Below are positions 28,263-36,371 of a stretch of DNA of 64,000 nt, piece after piece. Every line of letters begins with the position of its first letter. The stretch's first letter is position 1. Under the pieces are notes generated by a model. That model saw only the letters and a list, made by a program, of their open reading frames with translations. It had not been told where the DNA came from and did not search any database. Origin of the DNA: Micromonospora mirobrigensis (GTDB lineage Bacteria; Actinomycetota; Actinomycetes; Mycobacteriales; Micromonosporaceae); assembly GCF_900091555.1 (NCBI RefSeq), contig NZ_FMCX01000008.1, positions 62,001-126,000 on the forward strand. Reading direction: 5' to 3'. The position numbers and the translations under genes are program-made.

Positions 28263-29390
28263 CTAGGTGACGGGGCGGCCACGCCAGGACAGGCGGCGCC
28301 GCTTCCGCAGATGGTACGACCGCCCGGTCAGCCAACCGAGGACCACGACCGACACGGGGTGTGCCAGCGCGTCGGGCCACGCCCGGCAGCCGGTGGCCCG
28401 GGCGCAGACCATCCGCCCGGCGACCCCCAGCAGGTAGGCGGTCAGGGCGACCCCGGCCACCGCCGGCGCGCCGGCCAGCAGCGCCGCCACCGCCAGCAGC
28501 GGCGGAGCGGAGTAGAGCGCGAGCAGCAGCGTCACCACGACCGCCGCGGCCGCCGGGTGCCCGAACGAGGCCCAGAGCGACTTGGTGTAGCCGTCGCGCA
28601 GCTCGGGCCAGGTCTCGTACATCCGGCAGGCGGCCAGCCGGGAGCCGTCGGCCAGCGCGATCCGGCCGCCGGACCGCTTCACGGCCCGGGCCAGCTCGAT
28701 GTCCTCCAGCACCTTGTCGGCGACCGCCGCGTGCCCGCCGGCCCGCAGGTAGCCGGCCCGGTCCACCACCAGGAACTGGCCGCCCGCGGCGGCCAGCGAC
28801 GGCCGCGGCGAGCGTTCCATCGCCCGCAGCGGCAGGAAGGTCAGCCACAACCACTGCAACAGCGGCTGCACCAGCCGGTCGGCCACCGACCGCACCACGA
28901 TCCGGGGGTACGCCGACAGCAGCGTCGCCTCCGCCGCGCGCAGCTCGGTCACCGCCGCCGCGACCGCGTACGGGGTGAGCACCACGTCGGCGTCGACGAA
29001 GGCGAGCGCGGTGACGGCCGGATCGGCGCGGCTGGCCAGCTGCCAGCAGGCGTGCGGCTTGCCCAGCCAGCCGGGCGGCGGGGCGACCCCGGTGAGCAGG
29101 GTGACCCGCGGGTCGTCGCCGGCCACCGACCGCACCACGTCGGCGGTGCCGTCGGTCGAGCCGTCGTCGAGCACCACGATCCGCAGCCCGGGCACGCCCC
29201 GCTGGGCGAGCAGCGACCGCAGGCACGGGGTGACCCGCTCCGCCTCGTCGCGCAGCGGCAGCAGCACCGCCACCGGCTCGGCGACCTCGACCGGCCGGTC
29301 GGTGGGGCGGCGCAGCCAGCGGGTGGCGTTGAGCCAGCTGTGCGCGGTCAGCGCGGCCACGGCGAGCAGCAGCGCGAGAGCGGCGGTCAT
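28263..29390 (-). CDS. Membrane glycosyltransferase family 2 (carotenoid glycosylation)
   Basis: A 375-residue protein with one N-terminal TM helix, a GT2 catalytic domain (VAVLLPLRDEAERV, VVLDDGSTDGTADVV, a DAD motif in FVDADVVL and the acceptor-site VLEDIELARAVKRSG) and about three C-terminal TM helices. By neighbourhood it should glycosylate a hydroxylated carotenoid end group made by the CruF-like enzyme, as in sioxanthin- or myxol-type pathways. The ATG overlaps the cruF stop by 4 nt. Another acceptor lipid cannot be ruled out. Confidence 0.82.
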   Translation of the reverse strand: MTAALALLLAVAALTAHSWLNATRWLRRPTDRPVEVAEPVAVLLPLRDEAERVTPCLRSLLAQRGVPGLRIVVLDDGSTDGTADVVRSVAGDDPRVTLLTGVAPPPGWLGKPHACWQLASRADPAVTALAFVDADVVLTPYAVAAAVTELRAAEATLLSAYPRIVVRSVADRLVQPLLQWLWLTFLPLRAMERSPRPSLAAAGGQFLVVDRAGYLRAGGHAAVADKVLEDIELARAVKRSGGRIALADGSRLAACRMYETWPELRDGYTKSLWASFGHPAAAAVVVTLLLALYSAPPLLAVAALLAGAPAVAGVALTAYLLGVAGRMVCARATGCRAWPDALAHPVSVVVLGWLTGRSYHLRKRRRLSWRGRPVT

Positions 29391-30223
29391 CGGGTCGCGT
29401 CGACCCCGCCCGCCGGGGCGCCCGCGCGGTCCGGCGCGGCGTCCGCCGGGCTGTCCCCGGCGTTCGGGCGACGTCCCCGGCCGAGCACGACGGCCAGCGG
29501 CAGGGCGGTCACCGCCATGCCCAGCGCGCCCCAGACCGCCGACGCGGGCAGCCGGAGGAAGACCGCGTGGGCCATGATGCTGGAGAAGTACGTCCACAGG
29601 TAGAGCGCGAACATCGGCCGGTCCGCCGGCCCGGTCCGGTCCACGGTCGACCCGGCCAGCGGACGCAGCGCCGCCATCAGCAGCACCGCGAAGAGCAGCC
29701 AGCCGAGGTAGTTGCTGACCGGGATGCCGGGCAGCCCGGGCAGCGCCGGGGTGGCGTCCCGCCACCGCCAGTGCCCCTCGGCCACCATCTGCGGGTCGAG
29801 GAAGAGGTCCCAGGCGGCCAGCCCGACGGCGGCCAGCCCGATCCGGGCGGCCCGGGTGGTGGTGAGCCGGACGGCGGTGAGCCAGGCCGGCCAGGCCATC
29901 CACGTCCAGGCGAGCGGGATGATCAGCGGCACCCCGGCCAGCTTCGGGCCGAGCTGCCCGGAGTAGTCGTAGCTGCCGAACGGGAAGCCGGTGGCCACCC
30001 CGAGCGCCTCGATCGCGAAACCACCGCCGGTGGCCACGGCGACCAGGGCGACGGCCGTACGCGGGCCGCGGGTGAGCAGGGCGTGGCTCACCGAGAGCAG
30101 CCAGCCCAGCACGACCGTGGCGACGGTCAGCCGGTTACGGGCGCCGCCCCCGGTCAGCGGATAGCAGATCTGGGCGAGGATCAGGACGGCCAGCAGCGCC
30201 CAGCAGAACCGCCGGCGGATCAC
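29387..30223 (-). CDS. cruF: CruF-like carotenoid 1,2-hydratase (DUF422 family)
   Basis: A 278-residue membrane protein with seven or eight helices and family-typical segments (GFPFGSYDYSGQLGPKL, VPLIIPLAWTWMAWP, WDLFLDPQMVAEGHWRW, GIPVSNYLGW). CruF adds water to the C1',2' double bond of an acyclic carotenoid end, preparing it for glycosylation. The GTG start overlaps the acetyltransferase stop by 4 nt and its stop overlaps the glycosyltransferase ATG by 4 nt, so these genes are tightly coupled. Confidence 0.87.
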   Translation of the reverse strand: MIRRRFCWALLAVLILAQICYPLTGGGARNRLTVATVVLGWLLSVSHALLTRGPRTAVALVAVATGGGFAIEALGVATGFPFGSYDYSGQLGPKLAGVPLIIPLAWTWMAWPAWLTAVRLTTTRAARIGLAAVGLAAWDLFLDPQMVAEGHWRWRDATPALPGLPGIPVSNYLGWLLFAVLLMAALRPLAGSTVDRTGPADRPMFALYLWTYFSSIMAHAVFLRLPASAVWGALGMAVTALPLAVVLGRGRRPNAGDSPADAAPDRAGAPAGGVDATR

Positions 30224-30795
30224 GGCGTGTCCGGGCGCGGCCGGCCGGCCGCCGACGGTTCCAGCGGCAGGTCCCGGCCGAGCACCCCGAAGGGACGCTC
30301 GTCGCCGGGGAAGTGGAAGTGGCGCAGCAGGTCGACGAAGCCGAACCGGCGGTACAGCCGCCAGGCCCGGGACTTCTGTTCGTCCGCCTCGGGGGTGGAG
30401 AGCAGGGTGGTGCTCCCCTCGGCCATGCCGAGCAGGGCGCGCAGCTGGCCGGCCCCCAGCCCGTGCCCCTGTGCCGCGGGCCGGACGTGCAGCTCGACGA
30501 CCTCGAAGCAGTCGGTGAGCCAGCGCTGCCGGGCCGCCGGGTCCAGGGCGCGGTGGACCTGGTCGTGCCACCACTGGCCGGACGTGCCGAGGTAGCCGTA
30601 GCCGAAGCCGGCCAGGTGTCCCTCCGAGGAGAGGCTGGCCACCGCCCGGAAGCCGGGGCGGCGGACGTGGGTGGCGATGTAGCCGCGCCGGGCCTGCAGC
30701 AGGTCGGCGCGGTAGCCCATCGCCTCGCCGTAGACGGCCACCACGTCGTCCAGCCGCCGGACGAGATCCTCCGGTGTCCACCGGACCAGCCTCAT
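30220..30795 (-). CDS. GNAT-family N-acetyltransferase
   Basis: A 191-residue acyltransferase. The acetyl-CoA loop is RPAAQGHGLGAGQLRALL (about 108-125), preceded by the usual VVELHV strand. Its position in the middle of the carotenoid operon, with 4-nt overlaps on both sides, is unusual: either it acts on a carotenoid-linked or regulatory substrate, or it is only coupled for expression. The substrate is unknown. Confidence 0.85.
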   Translation of the reverse strand: MRLVRWTPEDLVRRLDDVVAVYGEAMGYRADLLQARRGYIATHVRRPGFRAVASLSSEGHLAGFGYGYLGTSGQWWHDQVHRALDPAARQRWLTDCFEVVELHVRPAAQGHGLGAGQLRALLGMAEGSTTLLSTPEADEQKSRAWRLYRRFGFVDLLRHFHFPGDERPFGVLGRDLPLEPSAAGRPRPDTP

Positions 30796-31541
30796 GCGTG
30801 TTCCTTCCCCGTCACCTGGTCACCCTCGGCGACCCAGCCCAGCACCGTCCGGTCACCGACCACGTCACGCACCTCGAACCGGGCGAAGAGTTCCTCGGCG
30901 TACCACCCTTCGGTGGGGGTGCGGGTGATCGCGGCCCGGTGCTCGGGGTGACGGTACGCGAACGCCACCAGGTCCGCCGGGTCGCGCCACACGCTGACCG
31001 TGCCCTGCCAGCCCAGCGGGGCCTCGCCCACCCCGAACCGGGCCAACAGGCCGGGCGCGCCGTGCAGCGCGGCGGCCACCGGCGGGATCGCCCGCCAGAA
31101 GGTGGCCGCCCGCCGGGGCCGCAGCCGGGCCCGGGTCAGCGCCAGCACCGGCCCGGCCACCCGGCCACCCGGCGGGTCGCCGAAGGGTCGCCGGCCGGAC
31201 CACTCGCCCCGGCTGGTCACCGGACGCAGGTCGACCCGTACCGAGGAACGGGCGATCCGGGCCCAGGAGCGGCCGACCGGGGAGTCGTCGAAGCGGTCCG
31301 CCGCCGCGGCGGTGTCCCAGACCACCAGGGCGGCCCAGCGGGTCAGGTCGGCGTCGCCCGGGCCGAAGCCGGTGCCCGTCCCGGTGCCGAGCAGCTTGGC
31401 GAACCGGACGCCGGGCAGCCGGCGCAGCCGCGGCGGGAGCGTCGCCATCCGGGCCAGCGCCCGGGGGACCGCCGCGCGGGGGATCCGCCACACGTGCAGG
31501 GTGACCAGGTCGGGGACCGCGGTGGCAGGGGGCTCGCTCAC
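30792..31541 (-). CDS. Spheroidene monooxygenase-like (CrtA family) protein
   Basis: A 249-residue cytoplasmic protein that resembles CrtA-type monooxygenases (VTLHVWRIPRAAVPRALARM, AALVVWDTAAAADRF, GTVSVWRDPADLVAFAYRHPEH). CrtA adds oxo groups to acyclic carotenoids, which suits this operon. The GTG start overlaps the preceding gene's stop by 4 nt, and the stop overlaps the acetyltransferase ATG by 4 nt. I recognise the family by pattern only; an ABM-type monooxygenase with another substrate is possible. Confidence 0.72.
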   Translation of the reverse strand: MSEPPATAVPDLVTLHVWRIPRAAVPRALARMATLPPRLRRLPGVRFAKLLGTGTGTGFGPGDADLTRWAALVVWDTAAAADRFDDSPVGRSWARIARSSVRVDLRPVTSRGEWSGRRPFGDPPGGRVAGPVLALTRARLRPRRAATFWRAIPPVAAALHGAPGLLARFGVGEAPLGWQGTVSVWRDPADLVAFAYRHPEHRAAITRTPTEGWYAEELFARFEVRDVVGDRTVLGWVAEGDQVTGKEHA

Positions 31542-32026
31542 GCCACCCCGACCGCGGTGCCCGCGGTGATCCGCAGCAGCTCGGCGTACGTGGTGGGGAA
31601 GACCGCCCGCGGCACCCCGCCGGCCGCCCACGCCTCGTCGTACGCCTCCAGCGCGGTGTCGACCAGGGTGCGCAGCGGCGCCGGGTGGCCGACCGGGGCG
31701 ACCCCGCCGATCGGCTGGCCGGTGTGCTCCCGGACGAACTCCGGGGTGGCCCGGCGCAGGTGGGTGAGGCCCAGGGAGGCGGCCAGGCCGGCGGTGTCCA
31801 CCCGGTGCGCGCCGGAGGTCAGCACCAGCAGCGGAGCACCGTCGGCGTCGAAAATGAGCGAGTTGGCGATCTGGCCGACCTGGACGCCGAGCGCCTCGGC
31901 CGCCGCGGCGGCGGTGTGCACCGCGTCGGGCAGCAGGCGGACCTGGGCGGCGGCCCCGGAGCCGTCCCGCGCCCCCGCCTCGTCGAGCGCCCTCTGCACC
32001 GCCTGCACGTTCGGGTGTGGCTGCAT
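31538..32026 (-). CDS. YbaK/prolyl-tRNA deacylase-like protein
   Basis: A 162-residue YbaK/EbsC-fold protein of the kind that hydrolyses mischarged aminoacyl-tRNA. Visible segments: IANSLIFDADGAPLLVLTSGAHRVD (lysine of the canonical motif absent), GGVAPVGHP and FPTTYAELLRITAG. ATG 32026 gives the typical MQPHPNVQ start; an ATG at 32035 is possible, but its GGGAAG is too close. It is the first gene of the coupled carotenoid operon, and its stop overlaps the CrtA-like start by 4 nt. The link to pigment synthesis is unexplained. Confidence 0.85.
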   Translation of the reverse strand: MQPHPNVQAVQRALDEAGARDGSGAAAQVRLLPDAVHTAAAAAEALGVQVGQIANSLIFDADGAPLLVLTSGAHRVDTAGLAASLGLTHLRRATPEFVREHTGQPIGGVAPVGHPAPLRTLVDTALEAYDEAWAAGGVPRAVFPTTYAELLRITAGTAVGVA

Positions 32027-32254
32027 GCCGACCATTCTTCCCGGTCCGCCGCCGCCCCGTACGGCCGGCCACGCCGCGCGCCGCCGCGAGCCGTCACGGC
32101 CCCCGTCGGCCTGTCGTCACGGCCCGCGCCGCCGCAGCCCCTCCACCCGGAGCGGCGAGCGGACGCCCCCGGGACGCTCACCCCCGCGCCGCCGGCGATC
32201 CCGACGGTCACCGACAGCGATCAGCCCTGCTGCCCCGCCCCCACCCCCGCCGCT

Positions 32255-32327
32255 CCCTTTGCTCTGCTGCCACCGGCGCAACAGGTACACCCGGTAACTG
32301 GTGCGTGGAGGGCAGCAGAGCAAAGGG
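32255..32327. repeat. Dispersed inverted repeat, copy B
   Basis: Arms CCCTTTGCTCTGCTGCC (32255-32271) and its exact reverse complement (32311-32327) enclose 39 bp; the arms match copy A (1710-1833) over 15 bp. It sits in the 32036-32508 gap upstream of the ybaK-carotenoid operon. The rest of that gap is GC-rich, with no gene or RNA I can recognise. Confidence 0.8.
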
Positions 32328-32508
32328 GCGCGCAGAGCTGCGCCGGGGCGGGCGGAGTTCTGCGCGAATCCCCTGGTAGGCGGGTTGGAACCACTCGGAA
32401 GGGTTGGCCGGGTCCGTGTCGGTCGGGTAAAGGCAGCGACGGAGCGTCACCAATCCTTTGGCCTGGGGGCGTCACGCAGAGCCACGAACCCTGCGGGGTG
32501 GGCGGCCG

Positions 32509-33315
32509 TCAGGCGGCGCGGAGCATCCTGCCGCCGGGCCAGCCGGGGGTGGCGGCCACCCGGCCGGTGGCGTCGACCAACAGGGCCGCGTACCCGTCCA
32601 GGGTGGCCAGCCAGTCCAGGGCGTCGGCGCCCCGGGCGACCGCCGCGGTGGCGTACACGTCGGCCCAGAGCAGTTCGGGCCCGACCACGGTGACCGACCG
32701 GACGGCCTCGGCCGGTCGCCCGGAGCGGGGGTCGGTGATGTGCGCGCCGCGCCGCGCGGTGCCCGAGGTGGCGACCGCGCCGCGCTCCAGCTCCAGCACG
32801 TCGAGCAGCCGTTCGGGGTGATCCGGATCCTCCACGCCGACCCGCCACGACGGGCGCCCAGGGCCGGTACGCAGCAGCACGTCACCGCCGGCGTTCAGGC
32901 ACCGGTCGTGCCCGTCCAGGTCGGCGAGCCAGCGGGCGGCCCGCTGCACCGCCCAGCCCTTGACCAGGCCGGACGGGTCGAAGCCGACGCCCCCACCGGG
33001 CAGCGGCAGGCGGCGGGTGTCGAACCACCCGCCGGTCCGGGCGCGAGCCTCCTCGCAGAGCGTCACCACCTCGCGCACCAGCGGGTCGGCGGTGGCGGTC
33101 GGGCCGGGCGGCGCGCCGCCGAGCCGGCCCAGCACGCTCTCCGGCCGGTACGTGCTGAACACCGCGTCCAGTTCGCGCAGCTCGGCGAAGACCCGCTCCA
33201 CCCGTTCCGCCACCGCGTCGGTACGCACCTCGGGGCCGCGCAGGTGCACGCTGACCGGCAGCCCCATCACCTGCACCACCCAGGCGCGCCGGTCGATTTC
33301 CACGGTCAGGTTCAT
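32509..33315 (-). CDS. apbE: FAD:protein FMN transferase
   Basis: A 268-residue ApbE-family enzyme that attaches FMN covalently to a Thr/Ser in target proteins. Typical segments: MGLPVSVHLRG at the start, FDPSGLVKGWAV, CLNAGGDVLL and the C-terminal TADVYATA-like LLWADVYATAAVARG with metal-binding Asp. No signal peptide is apparent; some actinobacterial ApbE proteins act in the cytoplasm or use other export routes. The gene follows an FMN-binding protein gene (7-nt gap) that carries a flavinylation motif, so that neighbour is the likely target. Confidence 0.92.
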   Translation of the reverse strand: MNLTVEIDRRAWVVQVMGLPVSVHLRGPEVRTDAVAERVERVFAELRELDAVFSTYRPESVLGRLGGAPPGPTATADPLVREVVTLCEEARARTGGWFDTRRLPLPGGGVGFDPSGLVKGWAVQRAARWLADLDGHDRCLNAGGDVLLRTGPGRPSWRVGVEDPDHPERLLDVLELERGAVATSGTARRGAHITDPRSGRPAEAVRSVTVVGPELLWADVYATAAVARGADALDWLATLDGYAALLVDATGRVAATPGWPGGRMLRAA

Positions 33316-33322
33316 CGGGTCC

Positions 33323-33838
33323 TCACTTCAGGTGCGCCGCGTCGAGCGCCGACTGGAGGGACTCCCGGTAGCCCTCGCTGGTGACGGTGGCCCCGGAGAC
33401 GGTGTCGATGTTCGCGCTCTGCGCCGAGATGGCCTCCTGCCGCAGCACCGGCACGGCGTAGTCGTTGATCTCCTGGTCCCGGTGGTTGCCGTCCGGCACC
33501 TGCACCGCCGTGACGTCGGTGATCTTCCCGCCGGAGACGGTGATCCGGACCTGTACCGGCCCCCACCGGGTCTGCGCCACCGACCCGGTGGCCGTGCCGG
33601 AAGCCCCGCCGGGCGAGCCGCCGGAGTCGGGCGAGCCGCCGGAGGAGTCGTTCGGCGAGCCGGCGGAGCCGGTGCCGCTGCCGTCGTCCGTGCCGCTCCA
33701 GGAGCTGCCGGTCGAGCCGTCCGAGCCGGCGGCGATCGCGCTGCTCTCCCCGCCCGGCCCCATCGTGCTGGTCTTGTAGCTGAACAGCAGCACCAGCGCG
33801 GCGACCGTGGACAGCAGCCAGAGGGTGATCCGTCGCAT
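33323..33838 (-). CDS. FMN-binding (flavinylated) membrane-anchored protein
   Basis: A 171-residue extracytoplasmic flavoprotein. One N-terminal TM anchor (about 4-20), a low-complexity Gly/Ser/Asp linker (about 27-85), and an FMN-binding domain (about 88-171) that ends with the flavinylation site VSGATVTSEGY. The Thr in SGAT is where ApbE attaches FMN. ATG 33838 follows GGAAGGACG. It sits between the ferric-reductase-like gene and apbE, forming a three-gene electron-transfer set. Confidence 0.92.
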   Translation of the reverse strand: MRRITLWLLSTVAALVLLFSYKTSTMGPGGESSAIAAGSDGSTGSSWSGTDDGSGTGSAGSPNDSSGGSPDSGGSPGGASGTATGSVAQTRWGPVQVRITVSGGKITDVTAVQVPDGNHRDQEINDYAVPVLRQEAISAQSANIDTVSGATVTSEGYRESLQSALDAAHLK

Positions 33839-33858
33839 GGATTCGTCCTTCCCGCCTG

Positions 33859-35256
33859 TCACCAGGCGAAGCGTTCGTGATGGAGGTGCGCCTCGGGCAC
33901 GCCGGCGGCCCGGGTCGCGGCGCGGACGGCGTCGACCCAGCCGTCCGGACCGCAGAGGTACACGTCGTGTCCGGCGATCTCCGGCGACAGCCGGCGCAGC
34001 GCCTCGACGTCGGAGAGCCCCTCGGCGTACGCCGGCAGCCAGGACGGTCGCCGCGCGCGCGGCCCGACCAGGTGGTGGACCACCACGCCGCGCTCCGCGG
34101 CGAGCCGGTCCAGCTCCGCGCGGAAGGCCAGCTCCTCTCCGGTACGCGCGCGGTAGAGCAGCACCGCGTGGCCCGGGGCGTACGGCAGCTCCCAGAGCAG
34201 CGCCAGCAGCGGGGTGATGCCGACGCCGCAGGCGAGCATGGTGACCCCGCCGCCGCGCCAGCGCTCCCCGGTCAGCCGCCCGTACGGCCCCTCCAGCAGC
34301 ACCTTCGTGCCGGGGCGCAGGGTGGTCACCCGGGAGCTGTCGTCGCCGAGCTGCTTGACGGTGATCCGCATCAGGTCGCCCGACGGCGGCGCGGACAGCG
34401 AGTACGGGTGGGCGCGGGACCAGCCGGGGCCGTCCAGGAAGCGCCAGTTGAAGAACTGTCCGGCCCGGGCGGGCAGCCGGTGCAGGTGGCGCCCGCGCAG
34501 CCAGACCGAGGTGATGCCGGGCGCCTCGGGCACCACCGCGGCCACCTCGACCCGGTGCCGCAGCGTCCGCCAGGCCGGCAGCCCCAGCCGGAACAGCAGC
34601 ACGCTGCCCAGCGCCAGCAGGTACACCGTCCACCAGTAGGCGCGGGCGGCCGCCGAGCCGACGAAGTCGGCGCCGGTCCAGAGCTGGTGCGGCAACGCCA
34701 GCGCGATGCCCAGGTACGCGTACAGGTGCAGCAGGTGCCAGGACTCGTAGCGCAGCCGGCGCCGGGCCGCCCGCACCGAGGTCACCACGACCAGGACCAG
34801 CAGCGCCAGCGCCGCCGTGGCCAGCAGCATCCCCGGGTACGTGACGACCAGGTCCCAGGTCTGCGCGAGCACGCCCTGCCGGGCGGTGCCGGCGTACCCG
34901 AGGATCGTCAGCGCCACGTGGGCGAGGAGCAGGTGGAAGGAGGTGAAGCCGGCCAGCCGGTGCCAGCGGGCGATCCGGTCCTGGCCGAAGCTGCGCTCGA
35001 TCAGCGGCACCCGGGCCATCAGCACCACCTGGACGAGCATCAGGTCGGCGCTGAGCAGGCCGGCGAGCCGGCCGGCGGAGGTGAGGCCGGTGGCCGGGCC
35101 GGAGAGCAGCTCCTGCACCCCCCGGTCGGCGGTCCAGAGGGCGGTGACCACCAGCAGGCTGAGCCAGGCGGCGGCGCCCGCCACGTCCGCCCACCACCGG
35201 GGCGTGGCCGACGGCGCCCGCAGGGCGGTGCGCCGGTCCGCGACGGCGGCGGTCAC
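33859..35256 (-). CDS. Ferric-reductase-like transmembrane flavo-oxidoreductase
   Basis: A 465-residue protein. The N-terminal half has six TM helices with candidate heme-ligand His pairs (RWHRLAGFTSFHLLLAH and ESWHLLHLYAYLG). The C-terminal half is a ferredoxin-reductase unit: HPYSLSAPP for FAD, ACGVGITPLLALL for NAD(P), and YLCGPDGWVDAV near the end. It should pass electrons from cytoplasmic NAD(P)H through heme across the membrane, with the FMN-binding protein as outer carrier. The GTG at 35256 is the first start in frame, with no clear ribosome-binding site. Confidence 0.9.
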   Translation of the reverse strand: MTAAVADRRTALRAPSATPRWWADVAGAAAWLSLLVVTALWTADRGVQELLSGPATGLTSAGRLAGLLSADLMLVQVVLMARVPLIERSFGQDRIARWHRLAGFTSFHLLLAHVALTILGYAGTARQGVLAQTWDLVVTYPGMLLATAALALLVLVVVTSVRAARRRLRYESWHLLHLYAYLGIALALPHQLWTGADFVGSAAARAYWWTVYLLALGSVLLFRLGLPAWRTLRHRVEVAAVVPEAPGITSVWLRGRHLHRLPARAGQFFNWRFLDGPGWSRAHPYSLSAPPSGDLMRITVKQLGDDSSRVTTLRPGTKVLLEGPYGRLTGERWRGGGVTMLACGVGITPLLALLWELPYAPGHAVLLYRARTGEELAFRAELDRLAAERGVVVHHLVGPRARRPSWLPAYAEGLSDVEALRRLSPEIAGHDVYLCGPDGWVDAVRAATRAAGVPEAHLHHERFAW

Positions 35257-35428
35257 CGGACGGTCGTTTCGGTACGACTCACGTTCATGACCTCACCCTG
35301 GTCCGGTGAACTCTGCGCCTGCTTTGCCGTCGCTGTGCGCCAGCTGGGAATCCGGACCGGGGATCCGCCCGGCCGGCGCGCCACACGTTGCATTTTCGTC
35401 GGAGGGGAGGTGTACTGTCAGCAGTAGT

Positions 35429-35444
35429 TAGAACGAGTGTTCGA
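35429..35444. promoter_or_regulatory. LexA (SOS) box of the mutasome locus
   Basis: TAGAACGAGTGTTCGA matches the actinobacterial SOS consensus TCGAAC-n4-GTTCGA with one mismatch. It lies just downstream of a possible promoter (TTGCAT 35388-35393, TACTGT 35413-35418, 19-bp spacer), where LexA would block initiation. Confidence 0.85.
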
Positions 35445-35474
35445 TTGAGTCGCACACCCGTTCCAACGGTCTCC

Positions 35475-35697
35475 GGGAGCGGTGTTTCGCGGCACCGCCT
35501 CCCGGGAGGCGCGGTTCCGCGGACCGCGCCGGGGCGCCGGGCAGTCGCGAGCCCGGTTCCCGTCAAGGCAGGACCGTCGTCCGCCGCCCACCGACCCCCG
35601 GGCGGCGGACGACGGACCCGCCGGTACGCCGGCCGGGTGTGGTGTGGGGAAGCTCCACACCCGGCCGGCCGCCACCAGGTGCGTCTTCCTCCGCACC
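35475..35697 (+). promoter_or_regulatory. Structured 5' leader with five consecutive hairpins
   Basis: Between the SOS box and the HEPN gene, the strand can fold into five hairpins: 35475-35484/35493-35503 (one bulge), 35508-35515/35523-35530, 35574-35589/35600-35615 (perfect 16 bp), 35631-35642/35655-35666 (perfect 12 bp) and 35678-35683/35692-35697. No ORF with actinomycete codon bias is present in 35257-35776. It may be a regulatory 5' UTR or an SOS-induced small RNA. Confidence 0.55.
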
Positions 35698-35776
35698 ACC
35701 GCCCCCGGGCGCACCACCGGCGGATTCCGGTCCGCCGCACGGCGCGTCCGTCCCGGTCACGTGGAGGAGACGTCCC

Positions 35777-36226
35777 ATGCCGACCAGTCCGGCCCAGGCA
35801 CCGACGGTGCCGGCGCACGTGCTGCCGCACCGCACCCCGGCCCAACTGCTCGCGGTGGCCCGTCGTGGCCTCGTCGAGGCCGCCCAGACCCGCCCCGACG
35901 GTCTCCGGTACGCCGCCGCCCACCTCTCCGCGCTGCGCGCCGCCGCCGCCCTGCTCGCCGCCCGGGCCCGTCCCGCGCCCACCCGACGCAACCGGATCAC
36001 CAGCGTCTGGGTGCTGCTCAGCGCCGTCGCCCCCGAGCTGGACGAGTGGGCGCGCTACTTCGCCGCCGGCGCCGGCAAGCGGGCCGCCGCCGAGGCCGGC
36101 ATCCCCCGGGTGGTGACCGCCCGGGAGGCCGACGACCTGCTCCGCGCCGCCGAGGAGTTCGTGACGGTGGTGGAGAACGCGCTCGGCGTGCCGCACCAGC
36201 CCGCCCTCGACGGGCTCGCCGCCTGA
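35777..36226 (+). CDS. SAV_6107-family HEPN protein
   Basis: A 149-residue all-helical protein that I recognise as the SAV_6107 HEPN family, which often precedes imuA'-imuB-dnaE2 in actinomycetes. Helices rich in Ala, Leu and Arg fill residues 20-149. HEPN folds occur in RNases and nucleotide-binding proteins; the catalytic R-x4-6-H motif is not clear here. ATG 35777 follows GGAGGAGA with 6-nt spacing. It is the first gene after the SOS box, separated from imuA' by a 15-bp hairpin. The function is unknown. Confidence 0.78.
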   Translation: MPTSPAQAPTVPAHVLPHRTPAQLLAVARRGLVEAAQTRPDGLRYAAAHLSALRAAAALLAARARPAPTRRNRITSVWVLLSAVAPELDEWARYFAAGAGKRAAAEAGIPRVVTAREADDLLRAAEEFVTVVENALGVPHQPALDGLAA

Positions 36227-36231
36227 GGCCT

Positions 36232-36274
36232 GTGGCGTCCGGCCACCGGCGGGAGAACCGTGGCCGGACGCCAC
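36232..36274 (+). terminator. Hairpin between the HEPN gene and imuA'
   Basis: A perfect 15-bp stem (36232-36246 with 36260-36274, 13-nt loop) starts 6 nt after the HEPN stop. It may attenuate read-through into imuA' or stabilise the upstream mRNA. Confidence 0.7.
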
Positions 36275-36371
36275 GCATCCAGATCCAGCAGACAGGCCGG
36301 GCTCCGGCCGGCCAATTCGGCAATGCACGACCGGGCTTCGCCCCGGGGTCACACGACGGGGGGTTGGTCCG

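Noticed and set aside
32036..32508. Hidden gene in the gap between ybaK and apbE
   Set aside because: Open frames here lack consistent third-position GC bias and known motifs, and they run through the inverted repeat.
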